The notes beneath the pieces were generated by a model. It searched no databases. It was not told where the DNA came from and saw nothing but the letters and a program-made list of their open reading frames with translations. From Saccharum officinarum (Eukaryota; Streptophyta; Magnoliopsida; Poales; Poaceae), in assembly GCA_020631735.1 (NCBI GenBank), contig CM036191.1, positions 37,245,335 to 37,309,334 of the forward strand: a DNA stretch of 64,000 nt, read 5' to 3'. Position 1 is the stretch's first letter. Every line of letters starts with the position of its first letter. Positions 34,101-45,177 of this stretch are shown in pieces. Both the position numbers and the translations under genes were made by a program.

Positions 34101-34670
34101 TTCACCAAAAGAGGCAAAACATCGCACTTGACATATGTTGTACTCTATCCAGATGTAAGACGTGTTTTGTTTTGAAGAAGTTAAAACTTTACTATTCTTC
34201 AACTAGTAATTATATAAATGATATTCATGTTTGATGTACAAAAGGTTTCATAAGTTGATTAATGTTCCTTTAAATAGTTAAATATAATTTCTACCAAATT
34301 ATCCAACTATTTAATTCCAAATTGTTTTCTCTCCCTAGATTTTTTTATATTTTGGTACAATTTTTGAATGCTTGTATGTGCTATATTAAAGGATGGAAAG
34401 AATATGTGTGGAATGAGAGAGATAATTTCAAAACCAGTACCAATATGAAGCCACAAGAAGTTGGCCTGTTATCATCAAATATGTATTAATCTAAGATAAG
34501 ACTTTTGCTATTTATCTGTTGACATATTTCTTTGTTACTAAATCTGTCAGATTTCTATACGTTTGATTGGCTTTAGGATTTGTGCTACAACTATCACTAC
34601 TAGGTCGCACTTGAAAATATATGACAGATTTGATCATATAAAATATGTCGACAAATAACTAGACACTCCC
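34101..34670. other. AT-rich intergenic DNA, nothing recognised
   Basis: No coding motif or repeat structure supported. Confidence 0.4.
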
Positions 34671-34673
34671 TTA

Positions 34674-34904
34674 GGGCCTGTTTGGTTTCATTTTGTTAAA
34701 GTTTAACTCTCATCACATCAATGTTCCCTCAAATGCATGGAGTACTAAATATAGACTAATTGCATGCATGTCGGTACAGATTAGGAGTAATTTACGAGAT
34801 AAATATATTAAGCCTAATTAGTTCAAGATTGGAAACTTTTTATCAAATAAGACGAAAGTGCTACAGTATTTGTTAAACTTTAACTCCCCAAACCAAACAC
34901 CCCC
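34674..34904. mobile_element. Tourist-like MITE, 231 bp, TSD TTA (inverted relative to 6718-6948)
   Basis: The ends gggcctgtttggttt and aaccaaacacccc are flanked by TTA (34671-34673, 34905-34907). It has the same length and interior as 6718-6948 in reverse orientation. Confidence 0.9.
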
Positions 34905-34907
34905 TTA

Positions 34908-35130
34908 ATCTAATGAGCATGAGCAGGACAATATGATATATGTGCTGTGTTCCTACACTTAAAAAGGTTTTTTCAGCACAACCAAAGATTGCAAGAACTA
35001 GAATATTAATGAGTAAATTAACTCATTTTTTTTGTGACTGCTACATTTTGCATGCTTATGTACACGCAATGCGTGCATCCTATCACCTTCTTTTCTGAGA
35101 CAAGTTGACAAGATCGAACACAAGGAGGCA

Positions 35131-35181
<51 letters not shown>

Positions 35182-35626
35182 ATACGCCAAGAAGATCAGC
35201 CGCTGCGAATTCACGGGAATGCTCGCTTTCTGGATCTTCATCATGATGTCTGGCATGGATTATAGCTCGGAGTCGCAGCGTCCCACCCAAATTAAACAAA
35301 GTAGGCACAGGTTTTTTTTTTGGAGGGCGATAAAAGCAGTAGTACAAATGCTTTGGTGTGGTCAACACTGCCCGGCCCGTGTTTGCGTATAAATGCTTTG
35401 CAAGTTAGTTTGCTTGGGCCCATTAGGCACCAAAGGCCGGAATCGAAGCCCAGCTCTACCCAACCCATCCCACAGCGTCGGCCCAGCCTCTCTGTCCCCG
35501 TAGCCCCGACCGGCCACCGTGGCAACTGGCATTTGCCATCCCCAACGAACGCCAAGCTGGCCGGCTAGCTGCTATAGTCAGAAATTCGATCAGTGCTGAA
35601 CAACAGAACAAAACCAGAGATTATTA
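34908..35626. other. Intergenic DNA with a weak coding-like patch
   Basis: On the minus strand 35190-35310 reads FNLGGTLRLRAIIHARHHDE then DPESEHSREFAAADLLGVF, open but unrecognised, running into the TAAA microsatellite. 35320-35570 has mutually shadowing open frames only. Confidence 0.3.
35129..35184. repeat. (TAAA)n microsatellite
   Basis: About 13 uninterrupted taaa units. Confidence 0.95.
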
Positions 35627-35886
35627 CTCCCTTCATCCCAAATTATAAGTCATTCCAAAAATCTAGAAGAGTTAAAGCATTTCAACTTTGACTAAGTTTA
35701 TATGATAAGATAATAATATTTATGATGTCAATTAAGTATTATTAGATTCTTTATTAATTATATTTTCATAGTATAATTATTTGATACCACAAATCTTTGC
35801 AGTTCTTTTCTATAACTTTGATCAAACTAGAGATGGTTTGACTCTCCAAAATTCTTAGGATAACTTATAATTTGGAATGAAGTGAG
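35627..35886. mobile_element. Stowaway-like MITE, 260 bp, TSD TA
   Basis: The ends ctcccttcatcccaaattat and ataatttggaatgaagtgag are inverted and flanked by TA (35625-35626, 35887-35888). Classic grass Stowaway terminus. Confidence 0.9.
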
Positions 35887-35888
35887 TA

Positions 35889-36189
35889 GGATACATTTTT
35901 CATTTTTCAAACCATAGAAGATACTAGTATTGTCTAATTATTGGCACGATGGAGAAGCCCTGCACGTAAGGGTTTTATTGTTATGGTAAAAGATATATAG
36001 AAGGATTATTCATTGAATTTGCAATCCATCTTGCATAGAGTAATTTTAAAAAAAAATAATATAGGATTTCATTTCGATCTACCTATACACACTTTATTTA
36101 TGGTCATCGACAAAAGATATTATGTTTTTGTTTAAATTTTTTGAGCAGAATATATTTTTGTTTAAATTAAAATGGCAGCCTGGCCCACG
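35889..36189. other. AT-rich intergenic DNA, nothing recognised
   Basis: No supported feature. Confidence 0.4.
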
Positions 36190-37178
36190 TGTGCATGCAT
36201 GCACGTTTAGTCTGCTTTGGCCCATAGGCACATCAGGCCCAATCAAAAACCACAACGGACGAACCTCTTATTCCCGACTCTTCCCAACAGTAGTGAGCAG
36301 GCGATTTCCAGGCGATCTCTGTTCCCTTGCCGGATTCACCGGCTTCCCTCGGCCTCCGGCGTCCTCTGTGTCACTGGTGTGATGGGGGAGGCGTGGATCT
36401 GGTGGAGGATGTCTATATCCCCTACTAATAGGTTAGGTCTAGGGTTGGATTTCCTCTATGGCTCTTCAGGTGGCGGTGATTTCGGCGGTCATCAGAGTCT
36501 GGTGGTGCTCGAGAGGTGTGTGGAGCATAAAGCCGGCGTTCTTTGCGGAGGATTCAGTATCGACGAGGTTTTCTTTGTTGCTTTTTTTTGCGTTGGTACT
36601 CGATTCCTCTATGTGTTTATCTTTTATGGTTTTGCCCACGACGTCAGTAGAGACGCCGGCTTCGCTACCAAAGACATGGTTGCCGGAGGCTGGAGGATTG
36701 CTAGGTCCCTCCAAGGTGGATCTGTAGTCTGTGACTGCCTTGTGTGGTTAGTTTACCATCTGCTCGTGTGTACGGGCCGGTGGTCTTTTGTTCCCCTTGC
36801 GGGTTTGCTGCTTGCTGATTGGAGGTGGCCGGTGAGGCAAGTGGTGTCAGATTCCGGTGAACATAGGGTTTGCATAGGGTTTGCCCGGGATGTTGAACGG
36901 ACAATAAGCACGCTACCAGTATGTTACTCATGGGCTTCAAATTTAAAGTTTCTTCGTCGAACTGGGTATCAGCCGTGAGCTTTTATTCTGGTGTTCCTTG
37001 ATTGTGGGAGGTGGAGGAGGACCGGACTGCGGCAACGAGGGTCGGTAGTGGCGAGTGTACTGGGTGCTCCGGTAAAAGACTTCAATGTATTTTCTTTTTT
37101 ATTAAGGGGTGGCCTGTCAAGGGGTTGGATGTAATAGTCTTGTTATCAATAAAATCCAACCCTTTCTCTCAAAAAAAA
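36190..37178 (+). mobile_element. Retroposed sequence with AATAAA and poly(A) end
   Basis: A GC-rich, plus-oriented block with a long open frame (36217-36978) that contains no domain I recognise. It ends with AATAAA at 37148-37153 and an A run at 37171-37178, giving it the character of a retroposed transcript or non-LTR element 3' end. Family unknown; target duplication not found. Confidence 0.4.
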
Positions 37179-37189
37179 CCTATGATACT

Positions 37190-38385
37190 TTTTTTAGGAA
37201 AAAGTCCTTTGGACTCACGTCAACTTTAATTTTGTTGTCATCCGATTTATCTCCATCATTTACAAAACCAGCTTTTTTGAATCCGCTCAACTTTTAAAAC
37301 CGTTTGTTTTTGCACTCCAATCAATTTTGACGGTAGTTTTGCTGACATGGCGCCATGTCAAAGGGAGGTAAATCAGACTAGTTAAACATTCAGGGAGGTA
37401 AATCGGACTAGAAATATTTTAAAAATATATCAAAAATTATAAAAACAATTTCAAACTTTTTATCCAAATGTTTTTAGATGGAAAAATAATGCAATTAAAA
37501 TTCATAAATTTGGCTTACTCTTAGAAAATTCATATAAATTTAGTTTTAACTTGGAAAATTAGGAAACTAGTTTTTAATTTTTTTTTTCTAAAATCATGCT
37601 CTATCTTATAGTGTTCAGGTTGAAATTGTTTGAATCTCGGTGGACTCATTTTGGTGCTTATTTGCTAGTAGAGTCGCTTGTTATTTATTATAATTAGATT
37701 ATGACTACGTAGAAGCACTAGTAAAATTTAATTAAATTCAATAGTTTGTGAAACTGAATTAAATATATTAAACGTAGGGTGCATGAAAGCATATATGCGG
37801 TAGGGTGCATACAGCAACGCAAGCTAACACAACTACTTTGCAAAATTATCTAGGGCAGGGGACCAGTGCCCATTAGGGTCTTAACGACGCTATATTGGTG
37901 CTAATCCGAACGATCAATGTCATCTAATTATAATTGATAACCAAACCTTCTACTACCAAATAAGCACCAAAATGAGTCTATCAAGGTTCAAACAAATTCA
38001 AGCTAGGCTTCATAAGATGGGCATGATTTTTTAAAAACAATTGAAGCTTGTTTCATAATTTTTCAAGATAAAACAAAATTTATATAAATTTTATAAGACA
38101 AAGCAGAATTTTATGATTTTTAATTGTATTATTTTCTAACTTTTTAGAAAAAAATATTTCAAGTTCAATTTACCTCCATAAACTTTTAGCTAATTTAAGT
38201 TACCTCTCTGGCTCTCTCTAATATGACGCCACAACAACAAAATCATCATCAAAACTAGCCAAGGTGCAAAAACAAATGGTTTTAAAAGTTGAAGGGTGTA
38301 AAACAATCTCGGTTTTGTGAATGAGGGAGGTAAATTGGATGACCGCAGAAGTTGAGGGGAGTAAAAAGGAACTTTTTCTGATGCT
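37190..38385. mobile_element. Large foldback element, ~1.2 kb, arms of ~150-190 bp
   Basis: The left arm begins ggaaaaagtcctttggactc and the right arm ends gagtaaaaaggaactttttc. Both contain caacttttaaaacc(g/a)tttgtttttgcac in opposite orientation and matching 'ggaggtaaat' motifs. No transposase in the AT-rich interior. Half of a related element lies at 39335-39622. Confidence 0.7.
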
Positions 38386-38609
38386 TGAGGCTGCAACCTT
38401 TTTCTCAACTCAACTCAAAATGCATGCCGGTACCAAAATTTTTTCCTCAAGGTACAAAAGAATGGTGTACAGATCGAGAAAACCCCTGAACTCCTGCCCT
38501 ATCCATACACAACAGCACCGCAGCTTCGTGAGATGAGCTAGCCATAGACCTATGCTTTGAATATAGGGTAGATGAGGGAGTTTTTTTTCCCTTATCGCTG
38601 CAGCCGAAG

Positions 38610-39116
38610 TAAGGATGGCAACGGGTCGGGTTCGGATCGGGTAGAGTCTCCGTGCACCCAAAACCAAAACCCGAAATCGAAACCCGAACCCGAACCGAAA
38701 ACCGATTCGGGTGGAAATCCATCACCAAAACCAAACCCGCGGATACCCGAAACCCGAACAGATACCCAAAACCCGAATGGATACCCGAAACCCGCGGATA
38801 AATATACACATATTCACATATATAAATAAGATGCAATAAATAATAAATATTTTCATGAGTCAATTTTGAATAGATTTAATAATCTAAGTAAACAAGTTAT
38901 TATTAGTATATTATAAAACATGAGTTTTAATTCCAAATGATTTATTTCGGATATCCATTGGATATCCACGGGTGAAAAACCAAACCCGAAATCGAACCCG
39001 ATACCAAACCCGAAACCGAAACCGAAAACCGTGGGTGAAAAACATCACAAAACCCGAACCCGTAGGACCCGAAACCCGCGGGTATCCGACCCGAACCCGA
39101 TCCGCTGCCATCTCTA
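38610..39116. mobile_element. hAT-type non-autonomous element, 507 bp, TSD AGCCGAAG
   Basis: The termini taaggatggcaacgggtcgg and ccgctgccatctcta are inverted repeats of the TAGRGATGGCA type. A perfect 8-bp duplication AGCCGAAG flanks them (38602-38609, 39117-39124), which defines hAT. The interior flanks are dense in acccgaa(a)cccg repeats. Confidence 0.92.
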
Positions 39117-39334
39117 AGCCGAAGCCACAAAGAGAGTCCCTCGGGACTAGAACTCTAACCACACCCTCAGGGGAGGTTCTAAACGGTGTACAGATTACCG
39201 TCGGATATTCGATGTCCCATCCACCCTATCATCAGGGTCTAGGACATGACAACGCAACAAGAAACGCAAGGCCCTGCACAACTGCTTACATTGATAAAAA
39301 AAACTTGGTTTCATACTTGCTAGTCATAGTTAAA

Positions 39335-39622
39335 AGGAAAATTCCTTCTAACCCCCCTCAACTATTAAGGTAGTTTACTTTACCTCTAGCTAGAAAATCA
39401 TATGTTTACGCACCACAAACTATTGGAACTGTCTGATTTACCCTTATGCATGGTTTTGGCTAACGTCACCCATGTCATCCATCCTACATGGCGCCACATC
39501 AGCCACCAAGGAGGTAAATGACTTTATGATTGATCATGGAGGTCAATTAGATTATTTAAAAAGGTTATAGAAATAATTTTTAAAAAAATATCCAAATATT
39601 TTAATATATGTTTGGATCACCA
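39335..39622. repeat. Left half of a foldback element, cut by the Helitron
   Basis: 'ggaaaattccttctaacccc' followed by ggtagtttactttacctc, a cgcacc and 'atggcgccacatcagccacc' order parallels the left arm and inner part of 37190-37600. The matching right arm is not found before the Helitron begins at 39623. Confidence 0.5.
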
Positions 39623-41356
39623 TCTTATCACACTAATAAAAGAGCGAATCTTTTTAGGGGGCTCTTCTTCTGTAATAACCGTTCGATCTTAACACCGTCT
39701 CATATTAGCCATCCGTCGTCCAAGATCTTACTCTCCCTTATTAATAACCGTTAGATCTATACGCCGTCTCATATGAGCCTTCCGTTATCCGAGATCTTAT
39801 ATTATCCCACGCCCCATCAATCCCATGGCTCGACTCACATAAAGTACGACTCGAAAAAGAATTGGAAAATACCTGTCACAGACATGGGCGGAGGCAGGTA
39901 TATGGCAAGGGTTGGCAACCGCCATACCTAAAAACAGTAGAAAATACCAAGTATATATTGTATATATACATGAATACGTTATACGTGCTGGCTTGCTGGG
40001 TCTGGTGGGCCTTATGGTAGCAAATCCAACGCAAGAAGCTAATACATGTGGATTGATACGTATTACACAGAGGTAATTTACCTAAGGATACACATTGATA
40101 CATATTACACGGAGGTAATTTAAGTGGCAGTCCTTTACTTTTGGATTTCTATTATATTTACTAATCACAATGTTTTAGTGCCCTTACATATTTATCTCCC
40201 GCGCTCACCGATCCCAATGATCCCAGATGGCCAGGCCGATGATCTTCCCGGAATCTTTCACCCCTCCGGACCGCGGCGCCACGGTCGGCAGCCGGCCGCC
40301 GCCCTGGATCCTCCTCGACCTGGATGCGTACATCGCGGACCGAACGAACGCGACCACGGGCACAGCCACGTCGAGGCTGGGCCACACCTTCCACTTCCAG
40401 GTCTCCTTGTATGCCACCGACCCGCCGGCCATGTGACTGTCCTACCTCTACGTGCACTGCCCCTGCTCCAAACCCGTTGACCCTGCCTTCGCGTTCGAGC
40501 CACGCGTGGTCCGCTTCACCCACGCCGGACATGACGACGACGAGTACTTCATGTACAAATCCGACCCGGATTCCCCGTCGCTGGAACACGTCAGGTGCCC
40601 CAGCACTCACCACCGTTTGCCGCTGTTTAAGCATCTCGCCCTCGCCCTCAATGCAAGATTCCTTGCCAGCACACAACAGTACCACATAACCGGCACAACA
40701 CGTCGGCCACCGAGCAAACCGTGTCCACGCTGGACACTGCACCAAACTTTCGCAAAGAGCGTCCTCTTGGCTCGACTGGCTTATTCGCCGCCTGGCGTTT
40801 CGGATGTTCGCCAGCCAAGCTGACACAAGTTCATCAACGATGCATACCGCAATAAGCAAGAGCAAGGCAACGAGGCATGAAGAATGGCACAAGCCAGAAG
40901 GAGAAGCCTCAGGTATTGCCATGACGTACGACCCCATGCTTCTCCCTAACATCACATCTAAACACGTGAGGGACAAAGAAAACCCCTAAATCAACATAAT
41001 GTACCACAAAAAAATGGGGAAATAAAAATCTAAACATGTTAGTAAGAAATTATGGAAAAAAAACTTCATGGGGCCAAAAAGAAAAAAGTCATGTCTGATG
41101 GACCTGCTAAATAAATTATTACTACATTATTTAAGTCACATTATTTCACATTTGTTTATATCGCATTATTTTATATCGGTTGATTTAGGTACAGTTAATA
41201 AACAAATGATTTGAACCTTGTTCCTACATAATCCAATCAAATCGAACAAACGCTTGCCATCTACATTTATTGTATATCGACAATTCAATTAACATTTTCA
41301 TTGAATTTGAAATAGTTTTCATAAACTTGTGCGTGTCGCACGTGCATATTTGCTAG
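39623..41356 (+). mobile_element. Helitron, 1,734 bp, with captured gene fragment
   Basis: The 5' end TCTTATCACACTAATAAAAG follows an A. The 3' end has the hairpin gtgcg-tgt-cgcac (41330-41342) and ends TTTGCTAG eleven bases later, followed by T: insertion between A and T with the 5'-TC and CTAG-3' ends diagnostic of Helitrons. Direct repeats 'ccgtctcatat(t/g)agcc' (39690-39800) lie near the 5' end. A DUF1618 gene fragment is carried at 40227-40823. No RepHel gene is present, so it is non-autonomous. Confidence 0.85.
40227..40823 (+). pseudogene. DUF1618 gene fragment captured by the Helitron
   Basis: Starting at Met 40227, the frame reads ESFTPPDRGATVGSRPPP, then PWILLDLDAYIADRTNATT, GHTFHFQVSLYATDPP, a TGA stop after PPAM (about 40434), then in the same frame LSYLYVHCPCSKPVDPAF and EPRVVRFTHAGHDDDEYFMY. 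WxLLDLxAYIADRxNAT followed by YLYVHCP is the N-terminal signature of DUF1618 proteins, a large family of unknown function expanded in grasses. The fragment covers roughly the first 150-190 residues of a usually 400-500-residue protein. GC content is far above the Helitron ends, as expected for a captured exon. Confidence 0.75.
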
Positions 41357-41427
41357 TACTAGTAAGCAAACAATAGATTTTTACTCACATGTCGTTATCC
41401 ATAATGCGCTTGAGTTTACTAATCTTA

Positions 41428-41714
41428 GAGCAACTCCAAGAAACTCTCTATATCCTCTCTAAATGTTAGGAATAGAGATTTTTATAAAAAAAATACACTC
41501 CAACAGCTTGTCTAAATGGTTATGCAAATATAGTCACGTTCTATTCCGAATTTTTCGCTAGCCAAAAATACAATACGAGAATAGCTCTCTAGAGTGCACA
41601 CGAGATATAGATAAGCTATTGAAGAGTAAAAAGATATAGAAAGCGATTTTTTGAAAAGGACTCTCCAAATGATAATTTAGAGAGTGAGTTTTTGAAAAAC
41701 TCTCGGAGATGCTC
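41428..41714. mobile_element. Tourist-like MITE, 287 bp, TSD TTA
   Basis: The ends gagcaactccaagaaactct and ctcggagatgctc are imperfect inverted repeats flanked by TTA (41425-41427, 41715-41717). Confidence 0.7.
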
Positions 41715-41717
41715 TTA

Positions 41718-42567
41718 GGTATATAGGTGTCGTGGGTCCAGAGTCAAAGTGGGAAGTAGAATAATTTAGTTACAAAGCTGATCGATTTTCACCAAATTAT
41801 AACAATGTCGACGAGGGTTTGTTTCGAAGCAAAATCCTGTGGTCAACGATATTTTAGGGGTCCGCATAGCACCCGGAACTCTAACCATTCGCCAATCGCC
41901 AGGGACCCTGGCGGCGCAGAGGCATGTCGACAGCCGAAGGCCGTGGATGTAAGGGCCGCGGCTGCGTCAGGAAGAAGAGAAGCAGAGACGGCTATGGCGA
42001 GGTTGGCGCCGGCAAGAGTTGCCGGGTTGTCGAGGACTATGGCGATGGCGAGGTTGGCGCCTGTTGGGTTAATCTAGCTTGTGCACGTGGATGTTGAGTC
42101 AGCTGGTGAAGGTTGGACAGTAGGGCGCGCGGGAAGGCAAGATTCAAACCCAGCAGGAACCGGTGCGCGCGGTGAGCGTGCCCACGACGTCGCGGGTCAA
42201 CAGCAGTTGCATTCTGGGCGTCTTGTATCGTGTGTGTTTTCAAATTTCGCTTGGTGTGTGTGAGTTTGCAAGGCTGGTATATAAAGCCTATACTTAGAAC
42301 TTGTCTATTGTTGCGTTAGTGTGAAAAATCGTGGGTAGTACACGAAACTATCAAGAGTGAAAAGGGGCACTGGCACCCTGTGGACAGTTGCCAGTCCGGG
42401 GTCCAACTCCGTGTTCTTGCGCGTGTTCATCTTTTGATCTCGTGTTTTCTCTTAGGTTAGCCACTGCATCAAGCTCGTGATTGTGATCCTGCACCATCAG
42501 CGCCGACAAGAGTTGCCAGGTTGACGAGGAGGACTACAACGTTGGCGAGACCGGCACAGGCAACAGC
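41718..42567. other. Upstream flank of first ARIADNE relic; possible promoter
   Basis: 'ggtatataaagcc' at about 42278 is a TATA-like box followed by an LTR-like stretch. 'ggcaagagttgccgggttg' at 42010 recurs as 'gacaagagttgccaggttg' at 42507, suggesting partial duplication of the 5' region. No gene call. Confidence 0.35.
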
Positions 42568-43814
42568 ATGGGGGATTACAACATAAAGCGTGACGAGACG
42601 GACGACGGCGGTGACAGCACGGGCCAGGATTTGATCTACTACTATAGCGACGATGACGCGGAGACGGAGGTCGACGACGCCAATGCAGTGGAACCCGCCG
42701 AGCAGAGGTACATTGTTCTGAGCCAGGATGACATCCGCGCGCGGCAGGAGGCGGACACGGCCGAGGTCGCTGAGGTGCTGTCCGTCGCGCCAGGCTTCGC
42801 CGCGGTGCTGCTGCGGCACTACAAGTGGCGAACGATGCGTGTCCAGGAGGAGTGGTTCTCCGACGACTGGCGCATCCGCGACGCCGTCGTCCTCGTGCCC
42901 AGTGCCCACGACGCTCAGCCGCAAGCGCCTCGTCTGCGCCATCTGCTACCGGCCGCGGCTGTGGCCGCGCCGTGGAGTTCGTCGGCTGCGACGGCGACGT
43001 GACGGACGTGTTCTGCGAGTGCGCGCACGGCTTCTGCTGGAGCTGTGGCAAGGAGGCGCACCGGCCGGTGTCGTGCGACACGGTGCGCGCGTGGCTGGCC
43101 AAGAACGTCTCCGACTCGGAGACGGCCAACTGGGTGCTGACCCACACCAAGCTCTGCCCCAAGTGCCGGCGGCCGATCGAGAAGAACGAGGGGTGCAACC
43201 ACATGACGTGCAGCGCCCTCTGCTACCACCAGTTTTTTTGGATCTACCTGGGACGACGTGAGTGCGGTAGCTACCGGGCGCGGACGAACAAGGTCAACGC
43301 CGGCCAGCAACGGCGGGAGCAAGCCAAGGCGTCGTTGGACAGGTACCTGTAGCACTACGAGCGCTGGGCAGCCAACCACACGTCGCTGCAGATGGTTTTC
43401 AAGGAAATGGCCGACCTGGAGCGCTCGGGGCTGGAGAAGATGGCGGTCAAGGTGCACGTCCCGGCCAGCGATCTGAGGTTCCTGACCAAGGCGTACGAGC
43501 AGGTCGCCGACTGCCGGCGAGTCCTGCGGTGGGCGCACGCGTACGGCTACTTCCTGGACCCGGAGCGCGACGCCATCAAGCCCAACCTGTTCGACCAACT
43601 TCAGAAAGACGCCAACAGCTCACTGGAGCGCCTGCACGGCTGCGCCGAGGTGGAGAGGATGGAGCTCTGCGCCGGCGACGCGGCCGACGTCACCGAGAGG
43701 TACAAGAGCTACAAGAAGAAGCATCAGAGCCTCACCCAGGTGAAGCGGCACTACTTCGAGAACCTCGTGAAAGCGTTCGAGACCAACCTGGCCGAGGTGG
43801 ACACGGCCGAGTAG
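42568..43814 (+). pseudogene. ARIADNE-type RBR E3 ubiquitin ligase relic 1 (RING1 deleted)
   Basis: The acidic N-terminus (YYYSDDDAETEVDDANAVEP), the Ariadne leader QRYIVLSQDDIRARQEADT and RMRVQEEW-type segment are open to ~42900. CAICY, the first RING1 ligands, is then fused directly to the IBR tail GCGRAVEFVGCDGDVTDVF with a frame change, so the rest of RING1 and the start of IBR (~300 bp relative to relic 2) are deleted. IBR CAHGFCWSCGKEAHRPVSCD is kept. RING2 reads CPKCRRPIEKNEGCNHMTC, retaining the catalytic Cys, but HHFCW has become HQFFW. A stop follows LDRYL (about 43350), before the Ariadne domain (YERWAANHTSLQMVFKEMAD ... RRVLRWAHAYGYFLDPERD), which ends at 43814. No introns, like the intronless ARI subfamily. 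Two-step Cys-relay ligase family; this copy cannot work. Confidence 0.88.
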
Positions 43815-44212
43815 GGCATGGATGGATTCCAAACCCATGATATCTTTCATCAGATTTATCGCATTCAAGATTTAATTAGTGTGTTATTCAGTTTAGCTTT
43901 ATTCACTCATTCTTTTGTGTCTGTCATTTTGGAAAAACTAGAAGCATACCCCACGCGTTCCTGCAGGAATTGCATATGATTTAGAATTTCATTAGACTAT
44001 ATTTAGTTACTTATATGAAGGAATAAACTAATATAAATTAATTCTAGTGGATTTTGTGGACAAAAAAATACTTGTGTTTCTTGCTGACGTGGACATCCAA
44101 AATTACATGTGCTAGTGGGTTTAATTGCATCGTGATAGTACATTGTGAGTTACATTGCACAATAGTTATAAATGGCTTCACAAATACATTTACCTAGTCC
44201 GTTGGAGTTGCT
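43815..44212. other. 3' flank of relic 1; contains a Helitron-like terminus
   Basis: Apart from the terminus at 43939-43975 the region is AT-rich. 'cgttggagttgctctaagag' near 44200 resembles a MITE end without a partner. Confidence 0.35.
43939..43975 (-). mobile_element. Helitron-like 3' terminus (orphan)
   Basis: The minus strand reads 'attcctgcaggaacgcgtgg' then ggtatgcttctagt: a short GC-rich hairpin followed by CTAGT, the usual grass Helitron 3' end. I did not find the matching 5'-TC end. Confidence 0.5.
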
Positions 44213-44800
44213 CTAAGAGGTACAAACGTCTTTAGGTAGGCAGATCAAACTCAACATGGTAACATCAAAATTGATTTTCATAAAACCTGTTTGTGGAGGA
44301 ATAATGCAGCGAGGAGCCTTGCCCCGCCTTCTTTCCTCCAGCACCAGCTGGGGCTTGTGAATAAGTGAGAAATCTCTCCACAAAGCAATGAGTGAATAGC
44401 GGGCTTTGGAAAGAATTCTCATATATAGCTTCCCGCCGAGCATACTAGATACTAGCACACATTGTCACTATTACTCTAGGCAAATCATCATGCGGCAATG
44501 TAGCGAACTGCGAACATCACCACGAGCTAACCCCGCGGGGTCTTGCTCCTATATCTCGCACATATGTTCAACAATCTCCTCCTTCTCCAAGGCCCAAATA
44601 CTCTTTTCCATTTTACACACTCGACATCCATATTGCATAGGGATTCTGTGGTGCCATGTTTCTATGGTGGAGGATGTCCCCTGGATGGAAGAGAGCGATG
44701 TGTCCTTCTCAACAACTGAAGTATTTGACCTTCCAGGTCTTTCATTCTCCCTGTTCACAACTAGCGTCATATAAACCGAGCGCACCATGAACACACCATT
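44213..44800 (-). pseudogene. Degenerate RNase H-like / non-LTR retroelement fragment
   Basis: The minus strand reads ILSKARYSLIALWRDFSLI, then a PPQTGFMKINFDVTM segment resembling the PPPxGxxKxNxDGA start of RVT_3-type RNase H domains. Upstream (44549-44794) TWHHRIPMQYGCRVCKMEKS resembles a zf-RVT Cys region. Frames are broken. LINE ORF2 3' part or a domesticated RNase H-like gene are both possible. Confidence 0.45.
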
Positions 44801-45177
44801 TCGGTCATAACCCCAAGCACAAAATTCTGCTTAACGCCTTGTGCCTAGAGGTATTTTGTGTTGCAAAGTGAACTCAGGTCAACATATTAGCCTGGCAACA
44901 CTTATTAAGTCAACCAAATAGCACCTATTTTATTAAATAATCTTTTGTCGTGATCAGCAACAACCCTAGGCCCATATATAGTGCGTATAAATTGGGGGGT
45001 GACAACCCTAGGCGTTCCCCCACGTATTCCCTACCGAGAAATACCTCAAACCAATTAATTAGAATGCTGGAGGGTCTACCCATGTACACGTATTGTTGTT
45101 GTAGTTCTACATCGAGTTCTTCACTAGCTCAGAGCGTCAAACCCAATCCTGTGAGGCTAAAATCTAGAGGCTATTAT
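44801..45177. other. Intergenic, nothing recognised
   Basis: No supported feature. Confidence 0.4.

Noticed and set aside
36217..36978. 253-codon plus-strand open frame
   Set aside because: No recognisable domain, lies in a retroposed-looking block with poly(A) end, and composition is unlike the verified coding relics. I kept it as repeat, not CDS.
40161..40976. 271-codon minus-strand open frame
   Set aside because: It is the antisense shadow of the GC-rich DUF1618 fragment, whose plus-strand frame has clear family motifs.
42497..43598. Long minus-strand open frames opposite ARIADNE relic 1 (up to 235 codons)
   Set aside because: Antisense shadows of high-GC3 coding sequence; no motifs of their own.
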